DNA of 42,572 nucleotides, from assembly GCA_903911225.1 (NCBI GenBank), contig CAIWCT010000163.1, positions 1 to 42,572 on the forward strand, in the 5' to 3' direction. The position numbers and the translations under genes were made by a program. Below the pieces are notes generated by a model. That model had not been told where the DNA came from and ran no database searches. It worked only from the letters and a program-made list of their open reading frames with translations. The stretch is from an uncultured delta proteobacterium. GTDB lineage: Bacteria; Desulfobacterota; WTBG01; CAIYCZ01; CAIRTM01. The first letter of the stretch is position 1, and every line of letters begins with the position of its first letter. Of this stretch, positions 17,668 to 24,401 are shown in pieces.

Positions 17668-17724
17668 GTAGGTTGAGTTGAGGCACGAAAGCCAACGGTT
17701 TATTCCGGGCTTAACCCAACCTAC
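17668..17724. repeat. REP-like palindrome upstream of fic
   Basis: GTAGGTTGAGTT (17668-17679) and AACCCAACCTAC (17713-17724) are near-perfect inverses. This is a common dispersed repeat type. The paired cores face outward, unlike an attC site. Confidence 0.6.
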
Positions 17725-17732
17725 GAAAACTA

Positions 17733-17758
17733 CTTGTGGCTTTTCTCTAGCTGTGCGC
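17733..17758. repeat. 26-bp direct repeat, right copy
   Basis: CTTGTGGCTTTTCTCTAGCT plus GTGCGC; partner of 16593-16618. No second copy of the hsdR fragment accompanies it. Confidence 0.5.
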
Positions 17759-17826
17759 GTATTTGTTTTGTTTTTTCCGGGGGTTTTGTCTGTTTTTGTT
17801 TTCCGGGCCGCCCCCATGCCTTCCTG

Positions 17827-18642
17827 CTACTTGTGCCTAGCATTATCCGGCAAACAAGTTATTGCCTTTTCTCCCGCCGTGCAATGATATGGGCGTTCCT
17901 GCATGTCGTCGTCGTTTTTGCACCACAACCCGTTTATTTTTAAGGTCAGGTCATTTCTATCCCCGTATTTTATAAATTTATCAATATACCAATCCCCGCA
18001 TATTTCCTGATCAGGAATAACACCCAATACGGGAATTCTTCCTGCCGCCTTGCCGCTTTCAAAAACAAGGGCCTGAAATTTATTGGCCTTAGCCTCATCA
18101 GAAACAAGCAAATAAATTGTTTCATTATCTCGTGTGGCATTGCCAAAATCAAAGGTCCGCGCGAAAAGGCTGCCATTATTTGCACGGCTTGCTGTGCTGT
18201 AGCCAATTATTTTACCAAGATACTCGCCTTTGTCCGTATAGAAATAAATTGTATCATGTCCGGCACAGCAGCCGTATTCAATTGTTGCCAGTATGAATGG
18301 CGCATCCCAAGTGAACTGAACCATTACAACATCTTCACCCGTGTTAAGATTAAATTTTATATTTGCAGGCTGAACATCAATAGTGTGTGTGCATGCACCA
18401 TAAACTCCCTCGGCAGGATATGGCTTTTGACAACGGCTAACCACCTTCACTCGTCTTTCTTCCGGCTTCTTCGGGGCATAAACAAGCAAATAAGCGCGCT
18501 CTGTTTTTTCAGTGCCATTATCTATGGCATACGACCATTCTGTATCAATAGTATTAGAGATATGCCCAAGAGATGAGCAGCTGCAGAAAATAATTGTGCT
18601 AAATAACCACAGTAAAAATATAGGCGCTGTTTTATTAATCAT
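17827..18642 (-). CDS. Lipoprotein of unknown function, third gene of putative cassette array
   Basis: A 271-residue protein with a lipoprotein leader (LWLFSTIIFCSCSSLG; Cys in FCSC is the likely lipidation site). The mature region is mixed alpha/beta with several cysteines (YGCCAGHDTIYFYTDKGEYLG, ICGDWYIDKF, LWCKNDDD), suggesting disulfides in the periplasm. I recognise no family. The ATG comes 11 bases after an attC-like site and has no Shine-Dalgarno, which is common for integron cassette genes. No attC-like site follows its stop, so it may be the last, broken cassette. Confidence 0.7.
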   Translation of the reverse strand: MINKTAPIFLLWLFSTIIFCSCSSLGHISNTIDTEWSYAIDNGTEKTERAYLLVYAPKKPEERRVKVVSRCQKPYPAEGVYGACTHTIDVQPANIKFNLNTGEDVVMVQFTWDAPFILATIEYGCCAGHDTIYFYTDKGEYLGKIIGYSTASRANNGSLFARTFDFGNATRDNETIYLLVSDEAKANKFQALVFESGKAAGRIPVLGVIPDQEICGDWYIDKFIKYGDRNDLTLKINGLWCKNDDDMQERPYHCTAGEKAITCLPDNARHK

Positions 18643-18653
18643 TTTTTATTTTT

Positions 18654-18716
18654 GCCTTACGACAACCTTCAGCGGCGGCGCGGTTTTGCGACGTACACTG
18701 AAAGGTTTTGTTAGAC
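18654..18716 (-). repeat. attC-like recombination site (site b)
   Basis: Read on the minus strand, immediately after the stop of the upstream gene: GTCTAAC (fits R'' RYYYAAC), a 6-base spacer, TTTCAG, a 25-base centre, CTGAAG, a 6-base spacer, and GTAAGGC (one mismatch to R' GTTRRRY). The arms AACCTTTCAG and CTGAAGGTT pair with one extra base on the R'' side, as in true attC sites. The total of 63 bases is in the normal range. Confidence 0.6.
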
Positions 18717-19271
18717 CTATCTCAAGCGTATTGTCATTGTGTTTGCCTTAATGGTTTTATGCCGATAGTTGGGAATCTTAAAGTCAGTCAAGGTCTTATC
18801 GGCGGTCTCTTTTTTGAACGCGCCGAAGTAAGGATCGAGTTGAACTTCGACATTATAAAGAACACCTTTTTCAATCCTGTATTCGGCGTCGAATGCACGG
18901 TAACGATCTGCTTTATATGAAACAGGTATCGGAATTGTTCTGGTTTGTCCTGGTGCAATAATTACAAATAAATCGGGATGGGGGCGCGTATCCATGTGAA
19001 TCATGATGCGCCCTACGGGCACCACTGGTTGTCCGTTTCTAAGAACCGCGATCTTCACTGCAAGAGGTGATTGATTCACTGAAATAATTTCGTTGGATGT
19101 GTTCTTCATATAGAGCAGCGCGCCCTCCTTGTCATTATTGATGAGGCGCACCTCCAAACCATCTTGAACCGGCACAGCGCCCCCATAACCCACAAGTTCA
19201 ATCGTTTCAGAACACCCTGAGAGAAGCAGGCAGAGCGACGCGACTGCGATCATATTGTTTGTCGGTTTCAT
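18717..19271 (-). CDS. Lipoprotein of unknown function, second gene of putative cassette array
   Basis: A 184-residue protein with a clean lipobox (MIAVASLCLLLSGCSE, Cys20). The mature domain is beta-rich (GLEVRLINNDKEGALLYMKN, VILAPGQ-like IIAPGQTRTIPIPVSYKADR, LYNVEVQLDP), resembling an Ig-like or transthyretin-like sandwich. I know no family. Start ATG 19271 follows AGAGAGGAAC. An attC-like core (GTTAGGC) ends 12 bases before the ATG, and another attC-like site begins with the first base after its stop codon, exactly the layout of an integron gene cassette. Confidence 0.7.
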   Translation of the reverse strand: MKPTNNMIAVASLCLLLSGCSETIELVGYGGAVPVQDGLEVRLINNDKEGALLYMKNTSNEIISVNQSPLAVKIAVLRNGQPVVPVGRIMIHMDTRPHPDLFVIIAPGQTRTIPIPVSYKADRYRAFDAEYRIEKGVLYNVEVQLDPYFGAFKKETADKTLTDFKIPNYRHKTIKANTMTIRLR

Positions 19272-19283
19272 TGTTCCTCTCTG

Positions 19284-19328
19284 GCCTAACGATAAAGGTC
19301 ACTGTCGTGGTGAAGCGCAAAGTCAGGC
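19284..19328 (-). repeat. attC-like recombination site (site a), short and degenerate
   Basis: On the minus strand GCCTGAC (R'' with AAC changed to GAC) and, 31 bases later, a perfect R' GTTAGGC at 19284-19290. The cores pair with one G-T wobble. Inner TTCAC and GTGAC can pair. At 45 bases it is shorter than typical attC sites, so alone it would be weak; its position between two lipoprotein genes supports it. Confidence 0.4.
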
Positions 19329-19345
19329 GATCTTTTTTTTCAAAG

Positions 19346-20152
19346 TTAAAACACGTTTACCGTGATCTCGCCGGGGCCGGTTTTCATGGTCAGGTTTCCG
19401 TCGGTTGCGCCAAGGTCGAAGGAGGCCTCGATGGAAATGAAGCCTGATTTTGTAAAATCGGTGATGCCGGTAATAGAAATATCCCCGACATCGGTTTTAA
19501 GCTGTGCGCTTGTGGAGCGGTCTTTTGAAATCTCGCAGTTGATATTGCCGACATCTGTTTTTATGGAGCCGTCAAGGGCGCCGCTGCCGCTGATATGTAT
19601 GCCGGCATTGCCCACATCGGTCCGCAGGCTGAAATTGTCACCGGTGTAATCCCCGACATGGACAGTGCCAGTAGCGGTTGCAAGCTGGATATCGCCCGTT
19701 GCGGTCTCAACCGTGATGTTGCCCACATCATTGGTTATGGTGCCGCCGTTCATGCTGGCGCATTGGATGGTGCCCACATCCAGATCGATGTCAAGGGGCA
19801 GGCCCTGAACGCCCGTAATGGTCAGATTTGCTCCGCCGTACACGGTATTCACGATGGTGTTGGGTTGGTGCACGGTGATGGTGCAGGTGTTGTTATCGAC
19901 CTCGTAGGTGACCTCGATCTGGTCAAGATACTGCTGGGCCCGGCTTTTAACGCACGCACTGGCAAACTTATCGACCGTAACTTCAACGCCGGTGCCGCCC
20001 GAGATCGTGATGTCGCCCACCTGCGAGTTGATAACAAGCCGGGTAAAAGGTTCGCTGATACTGAACTGCTGCGTATCGGTAAGTCGCTGATATTTGCAGC
20101 CAGCCAGCGCCGCAAGAAACAGAAACATGGTCACAGTTGTTCTTATTTTCAT
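19346..20152 (-). CDS. Lipoprotein with GIN/DUF4097-type repeat domain, first gene of putative cassette array
   Basis: A 268-residue protein: lipoprotein leader (MFLFLAALAGCKYQ, Cys19), then a repetitive right-handed beta-solenoid. Short repeats run through it: VGDITISGGTG, VGTIQCASMNGG, VGNITVETATG, VGNAGIHISGSG, VGNINCEISKD, VGDISITG. This is the pattern of the GIN/DUF4097 putative adhesin family found at cell surfaces. ATG 20152 is chosen over the longer open frame because AGGGAGGG precedes it and the signal peptide starts there. A bulged hairpin with an attC-like core lies upstream, interrupted by a group II intron fragment. Confidence 0.8.
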   Translation of the reverse strand: MKIRTTVTMFLFLAALAGCKYQRLTDTQQFSISEPFTRLVINSQVGDITISGGTGVEVTVDKFASACVKSRAQQYLDQIEVTYEVDNNTCTITVHQPNTIVNTVYGGANLTITGVQGLPLDIDLDVGTIQCASMNGGTITNDVGNITVETATGDIQLATATGTVHVGDYTGDNFSLRTDVGNAGIHISGSGALDGSIKTDVGNINCEISKDRSTSAQLKTDVGDISITGITDFTKSGFISIEASFDLGATDGNLTMKTGPGEITVNVF

Positions 20153-20185
20153 AGTACCCTCCCTTGTGAACCTTAAAAGTTTTGC

Positions 20186-20238
20186 AACCAACAAAAAGGT
20201 CAGCCGCCGCTGAAAGCGGACGGCTGAAGTGACTTTGT
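20186..20238 (-). repeat. attC-like bulged hairpin interrupted by intron (site o)
   Basis: Strong hairpin at 20200-20227: TCAGCCG/CGGCTGA with inner CCGCT/AGCGG, a GAA loop and one bulged A. On the minus strand an R'-like GTTGGTT (20186-20192) follows it. On its other side the plus strand reads GACTTTGT and then enters the intron, where the complement of R'' should continue. This matches insertion into the bottom strand of an attC site. Confidence 0.45.
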
Positions 20239-20420
20239 GGTACGCCCGGCACGGGCCTGAACTAATGGGGTGAAAGTCCCCTGTACGAAAATCCGGTTAA
20301 TGTTGAAACTAGCATTAGCAGAAGTACCAGCCGAAGGCAAGGGCGCAGTCGCGAGACCGGGTCTGAAGGAAGCCGGAGTGCAAAGCTGTGAGCCGACGAA
20401 CAGAAACAGCATATAAGGCT
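20239..20420 (+). mobile_element. Group II intron, 5' fragment (domain I region only)
   Basis: The sequence carries the conserved 5' part of a bacterial group II intron: GTACGCCCGGCACGGG, GGGGTGAAAGTCCCCTG (20267-20283), AACTAGCATTAGCAGAAG, CCGAAGGCAAGGG, GGTCTGAAGGAAGCCGGAG and GCCGACGAACAGAAAC. It stops near 20420. No reverse transcriptase ORF, domain V or domain VI is present here or further right, so it cannot splice. The exact 5' end is uncertain within a few bases. It lies beside a bulged hairpin, the habitat of class IIC introns, opposite in strand to the cassette genes. Confidence 0.82.
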
Positions 20421-20425
20421 TAAAC

Positions 20426-20438
20426 AATAGGTGACTGT
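20426..20438. repeat. RAYT-associated motif, left copy
   Basis: AATAGGTGACTGT, also at 22144-22156 in the same orientation. It begins just after the truncated intron, so insertion at this point may have cut the intron. Confidence 0.5.
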
Positions 20439-20479
20439 TGTTCTTGTTTTTCTGTTTATTTCCAATCGTCTGGATACCG

Positions 20480-21349
20480 CTAGTCAAGCGCCCCATGTTC
20501 TTTTGCAGTCTTGATCCAGTGTTCGGCCAGCTCGGCAGAATTTGCGCCCAGACCACGGCCAAGGTGCAGCGCCAGTCCCATCATTAATTCTGATGCTTTG
20601 CAAAAATCAGTGACATTGTCCAGTGAGCCAAATGATTCTTGAGCTTTCGATAGGAGCAGATCGTAATGCTGACGAGAAAAAGCTACAGGATCATTCAAGC
20701 TATCCATTAACTCAGGGAGCATCAGCAAGTCGATCCACTCAAAACCAAGCCGTTTCGCCAACTGTTCGGGCGCTTCTCTACCCATCTCTCGCCAGAGACG
20801 CAATGTCTGCCGGTCACCCGATTCGGCCAAACCACTTTCCAGCAGAAGGGCGAAAGCGATATCAGCTAATTTTTGCATCAGTTCAAGATACTCATCATGG
20901 GCAACTTCGAATCGTTTCGTGGCTTGTCCTTCAATGTAGGCAGCGACACTCAATTGAGGTAAATCTAAGACCTCCGGACACCCTTCCATACAGGAAAATT
21001 CACTCCCCTGGTACATGTAGTACAACTCTTCACCCTGTCTTTGGCGACCAAGAGGATATAACCGGCAGGCCAATGGGCGCCCCAAATATACGCTGCATCC
21101 AAAATCAAGTACATACTGGCTGCACCCCGGCTGCTGTTTCCAGCCAGGTGCACCATCAAAACGCAAATCGATGCCACCAAAATCGCAGTAACGATCACGA
21201 AAAGCCCTCGGGGTCAGTTCTTTTGCTTCAGCCAGACAAGCCAGTTCCCAAGGGTTCAGCCGGACCGTTTTGCCATGACAGCAGGTACCTGAACGTGAAC
21301 AGGTAAGTGGCAGATTATCTGTACAGGTGAGTTTGGTCGTGACCAGCAT
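20480..21349 (-). CDS. YkgJ-family cysteine-cluster protein
   Basis: A 289-residue protein with the YkgJ/UPF0153 metal-binding cysteine cluster: LTCSRSGTCCHG at residues 16-27, then PGCSQYVLDFGCSVYLGRPLACRLYPLG around 75-104 and SCMEGCPE. Such proteins are thought to hold Zn or an Fe-S cluster; their role is not established. The C-terminal half is helical without recognised motifs. AAGGAA precedes ATG 21349. It lies between the left RAYT-associated motif and the transposase gene, so it may be a passenger. Confidence 0.85.
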   Translation of the reverse strand: MLVTTKLTCTDNLPLTCSRSGTCCHGKTVRLNPWELACLAEAKELTPRAFRDRYCDFGGIDLRFDGAPGWKQQPGCSQYVLDFGCSVYLGRPLACRLYPLGRQRQGEELYYMYQGSEFSCMEGCPEVLDLPQLSVAAYIEGQATKRFEVAHDEYLELMQKLADIAFALLLESGLAESGDRQTLRLWREMGREAPEQLAKRLGFEWIDLLMLPELMDSLNDPVAFSRQHYDLLLSKAQESFGSLDNVTDFCKASELMMGLALHLGRGLGANSAELAEHWIKTAKEHGALD

Positions 21350-21422
21350 TTCGGGTATTCCTTTTGTATGCTATTTGTCCATATTCTTTAGTAAATAAGT
21401 CAATAGGGGCAACAGCCTCCCA

Positions 21423-22106
21423 TTAAAACGTGTCCTTCTGCTTTCTTTTTCGCGGCCTGCCAACGGGTAAAGCGCTGAGTCTGCGATCAAACCGCCGCTC
21501 CAGTTTTTTTATAAATCGATCAGAGCCGTATGGCCTGCCGGTCATAGTATGCCTGCGCAGTGTTTCTGCATCTTCCTCTCCTGGCCCCCTCAATACCTGC
21601 TTCCACCCCCAACTTTCGACAAGCTTATGCCAGGTTTGCATGTCAAGCAGGTCATCACGCGCTTTGCCTTCAATATGCGCCTTGGCGCTCGACCACAGGT
21701 ACTGCTCCGGCTGCTTGACCGTTCCAATACGAACAGGATTGCGTTCAATATATCGCATGGCGCTTACCAGGTGCATCGCTTCGAGAATAACGGAGTAAAA
21801 CCGGTTTTGCCAGAGATGGCCGCTGCGTTTGTACTTTTTGTTGAAGTACTGTGTGTATCTGTAATGCGCCTGGCCAATGGCCTTGGCAAGCAGCGCCCCC
21901 TCCTGCGGCATTACTACAAGATGCACGTGATTTGTCATCAGACAATATCCCAAAATCCTGACTTTGTATTTTTCAGTAAGTGATTTGAGAAATACGAGAT
22001 AGGAAGACCTGTCCTCATCATCAAAAAAAATATCCTGACGATTATTGCCCCGCTGCGTTATATGGCAGGGGTAGTTATCTGCGATGATTCTGGCTAGTCG
22101 TGGCAT
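21423..22106 (-). CDS. REP-associated tyrosine transposase (RAYT, Y1/HUH family)
   Basis: A 227-residue single-strand transposase related to IS200/IS605 TnpA. MPRLARIIADNYPCHITQRGNNRQ is the canonical N-terminus, YCLMTNHVHLVVMP carries the HUH metal motif (HVH), and YRYTQYFNKKYKRSGHLWQNRFYS contains the tyrosine region. The C-terminus is extended and basic (RRFDRRLSALPVGRPRKRKQ). RAYTs process palindromic REP-type sequences in trans, and this window is full of such palindromes. A hairpin AATAGGTGACTGTCCCTATT lies 38 bases upstream of the start. Confidence 0.93.
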   Translation of the reverse strand: MPRLARIIADNYPCHITQRGNNRQDIFFDDEDRSSYLVFLKSLTEKYKVRILGYCLMTNHVHLVVMPQEGALLAKAIGQAHYRYTQYFNKKYKRSGHLWQNRFYSVILEAMHLVSAMRYIERNPVRIGTVKQPEQYLWSSAKAHIEGKARDDLLDMQTWHKLVESWGWKQVLRGPGEEDAETLRRHTMTGRPYGSDRFIKKLERRFDRRLSALPVGRPRKRKQKDTF

Positions 22107-22143
22107 GCTTTTCTTCTATCATAACCGCCCTGGGAATGCAAAT

Positions 22144-22163
22144 AATAGGTGACTGTCCCTATT
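22144..22163. repeat. RAYT-associated hairpin, right copy
   Basis: AATAGGTGACTGTCCCTATT folds with a 6-bp stem (AATAGG/CCTATT). The first 13 bases repeat at 20426-20438. Confidence 0.6.
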
Positions 22164-22286
22164 TTCCAAGCTTCAACGGAGAGACTCTTGAAAAAGGCGT
22201 GCACCGGGTTTTTATTAACGCTTGTGAAAGAACCCTCATCTGGGCGAGATACTCCTTGACGCATCAGCAGCACCCTGCCGGCAACG

Positions 22287-22312
22287 GCAGGGCGTTTTTC
22301 AACAGCCTGCTA
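22287..22312. repeat. Family 2 dispersed repeat, right end only
   Basis: GGGCGTTTTTCAACAGCCTG and CTA match the right end of 34816-34952. A separate CCCTGCCG/CGGCAGGG hairpin precedes it near 22273. The final CTA is the stop codon, read on the minus strand, of the neighbouring lipoprotein gene. Confidence 0.65.
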
Positions 22313-23275
22313 GGGCACGGCCACCATTGTTGTGCCGGCCACATTCAAGGGCAGATTAAACTCTATTTCCTCAAGGCCGATAGTGGCTGTGGCCGTAAAA
22401 GTGCCGATCACCTCATAGTTGACTGAAACATTCTGCCCGCTCTTTCCGATAAACAGTGTGGCAACACTTGCTGGCATGGTAAAGGGCATTGCCGCAAGTA
22501 TTTCAGTGTCAGATGGATTGCCGGCGTCATTATCAAAGGGCCCGAGTGTCAATTCCGGCTCTGCAGCATCATCTCCATAGGTCTCGGATTGTACAGCCGC
22601 TATGCCGTTTACTTTAACCAGATACTCCACTTCTGATATGGTTGCGCCATAGACCGACAAATTTGTTACGGTAATGTCTGCCGTCATATCAACGGACACG
22701 GGAAGGGGCAGCGGCAAGCCGCTGAAGTTTATGTGCTTGACCGCATAATTGTTCACCGCCACGAGGGGCTGCTGAAAAAAGCTCTCATAACCAATCTCAA
22801 CAAGGGCTTCTCCTGCTACCGAAAAAGGCAGGGTTATAGTTCCGACCAGGGCGTTTTCGATGACAAACTCCCCGGTTACCTCATAGGCAAGCGTCTGGCC
22901 CTGCTCAAGCTTTTTGAGAAGCTTGACCGCTCCCGCAGTCTTAATTGTCAGGGGAAAAGTCTGTGTAACATTGTCCATTCCGCCAATCTCAATATTTTCT
23001 TCATACTGCATCTGCTCAGAGGTGATATTGTCATCCGTGAAGCGCACCGTATAGGTTATCTTCTTAACCGTTGCCGCCTTCCTGTCCTGATTGATCACCT
23101 TGGCCGTAACCTGCAGCTTCGTGAGCTCCGCCGGCAGCTCAAGCAGCTCGGCGCTTATTATCCTGAGCTTTGGCTGCTTAAAGAATTTATCTCTGCTGCA
23201 GCCGAAAAAAATGCTCATGCACAAAACAGCCAGCATAAAAAAAATAAAGCCATTGCCTAAGGTTCTGTTTTTCAT
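22310..23275 (-). CDS. Lipoprotein with two LEA14/WHy-like domains
   Basis: A 321-residue protein. The leader FIFFMLAVLCMSIFFGCSRD has a lipobox with Cys near residue 26. Two similar beta-rich units follow: the first around LRIISAELLELPAELTKLQVTAKVINQDRKAATV..., the second around LPLPVSVDMTADITVTNLSVYGATISEVEYLVKVNG. Each has the LEA14/WHy pattern of a conserved N-x-N core with strands ending in PF(S/T). WHy domains occur in stress and envelope proteins. ATG 23275 is chosen for its GGAG; ATG 23287 lacks one. The stop codon TAG belongs to the end of a dispersed repeat, so the original C-terminus may have been altered. Confidence 0.72.
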   Translation of the reverse strand: MKNRTLGNGFIFFMLAVLCMSIFFGCSRDKFFKQPKLRIISAELLELPAELTKLQVTAKVINQDRKAATVKKITYTVRFTDDNITSEQMQYEENIEIGGMDNVTQTFPLTIKTAGAVKLLKKLEQGQTLAYEVTGEFVIENALVGTITLPFSVAGEALVEIGYESFFQQPLVAVNNYAVKHINFSGLPLPLPVSVDMTADITVTNLSVYGATISEVEYLVKVNGIAAVQSETYGDDAAEPELTLGPFDNDAGNPSDTEILAAMPFTMPASVATLFIGKSGQNVSVNYEVIGTFTATATIGLEEIEFNLPLNVAGTTMVAVP

Positions 23276-23687
23276 GCTTTTCTCCATAATAATAAAATAA
23301 GGTCCATTGGCCAGGCAAAGCGCAGAGTGAGGAAAGGGGCTTTGTTGATAGGAGTCGACGTGCTTAAAAATCAATTCCCCGTTTCCAGCTCCCCCTTATT
23401 TTTTCTTTTGCCGTGCAACGGATTTTGGTTTCTGCCGAGACTTCAGCCTCAAACATTTATTGCAAGTTTAAATAAATTTGTCACGCAGTTTGTTGTTTGG
23501 TAGAATTTTTATTGATAAAAGTTCTGTACGGGCTCTATAGCGCTTGATGGCCGGGGTCTCGGTGCGCACTCTATCTTAATGAGGCACAGTTGTACTAGCT
23601 CACTAATTCGGTAACTCTTGGGCTTTTGAAATCAGTTATTGATTTATTCATGGACGTCCCCTAGTTTCACCCGTAGTTGTTCTTAAT
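23276..23687. other. Gene-free boundary of the defence island
   Basis: About 410 bases with no supported ORF. Near 23650 it contains CATGGACGTCCCCTAG, a repeat-like word, and elsewhere A/T-rich sequence. I see no direct repeat or tRNA that would mark an attachment site. Confidence 0.4.
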
Positions 23688-24401
23688 CTACTCTGCGTAC
23701 AAGTTCAGTTTTCCTCTACGCTCCTCAAAATCCGGCATCACATTTTGCATAAGTTTCCAAAATTTCGGACTGTGATGTTTCACCTTAAAATGGCATAGCT
23801 CATGTTGAATCACATAGTCTATGCATTCTTTCGGAACTTTGATAAGTTCCAGATTCAGAGTAATGCGGCCCGCAAGTGAAAAACTACCCCAACGGCTTAC
23901 CATTTGTTTAATTTGAAGAGTGGGCAGAGGTATTGCTTCGCGTGATGTTTTTTGATGGCAAACTAACAACCGCTCCTGAAAGATTTCTTTCGCATGGGCT
24001 CGATACCAGCCATCCAGAAGAATTTTTGCCCGTTCCGAGGTCGACTTTTTTTTTGTTGTTACCCACAAATAACCTCTCAGGCATTTTACTGAATCGGTGT
24101 CGCCCTGTTGAACTTTGAGTCGGTATTGACGCCCCAGATAGCGATGTGTTTCTCCGCTTATGTACCGTCGCTGAGGCTGTTTTGGTAAATACTGCTCAAA
24201 ATCACGCCACGCCCTGCTGATCCACCCCCCCCGCCGTCTCACAAAGCTTTGTATGTCTTTAGCGTTATAGCCTAAAGGAGCTTTGACTGTTACAGACAAA
24301 TCAGGGTGAACGCTTAAAGCAAAAGTCTTACGCTGAGAAAAACCGTACTTATAAGGAATATCAAGTGTTCCCCACTTAATGCTGTCTAACTGTAGTTCCA
24401 T
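23688..24401 (-). CDS. YgjP/SprT-like zinc metalloprotease (DUF45)
   Basis: A 237-residue putative zinc peptidase of the YgjP/DUF45 family that often accompanies type I restriction genes. The zinc motif is YVIQHELCHFKVKHHSPKFW, with H200-E-x-x-H204 and a downstream His. QMVSRWGSFSLAGRITLNLELIKVP before it is also diagnostic. Its ATG overlaps the hsdR stop as TAATG, so it is translationally coupled; an upstream in-frame start would give 12 extra residues but lies inside hsdR. A run of eight G (24225-24232, codons 57-59) could slip and frameshift it. Target proteins are unknown. Confidence 0.88.
   Translation of the reverse strand: MELQLDSIKWGTLDIPYKYGFSQRKTFALSVHPDLSVTVKAPLGYNAKDIQSFVRRRGGWISRAWRDFEQYLPKQPQRRYISGETHRYLGRQYRLKVQQGDTDSVKCLRGYLWVTTKKKSTSERAKILLDGWYRAHAKEIFQERLLVCHQKTSREAIPLPTLQIKQMVSRWGSFSLAGRITLNLELIKVPKECIDYVIQHELCHFKVKHHSPKFWKLMQNVMPDFEERRGKLNLYAE

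Noticed and set aside
17668-17724. attC site downstream of the third lipoprotein cassette gene
   Set aside because: The GTT and AAC cores face outward, the reverse of attC geometry; it is a REP-like palindrome.
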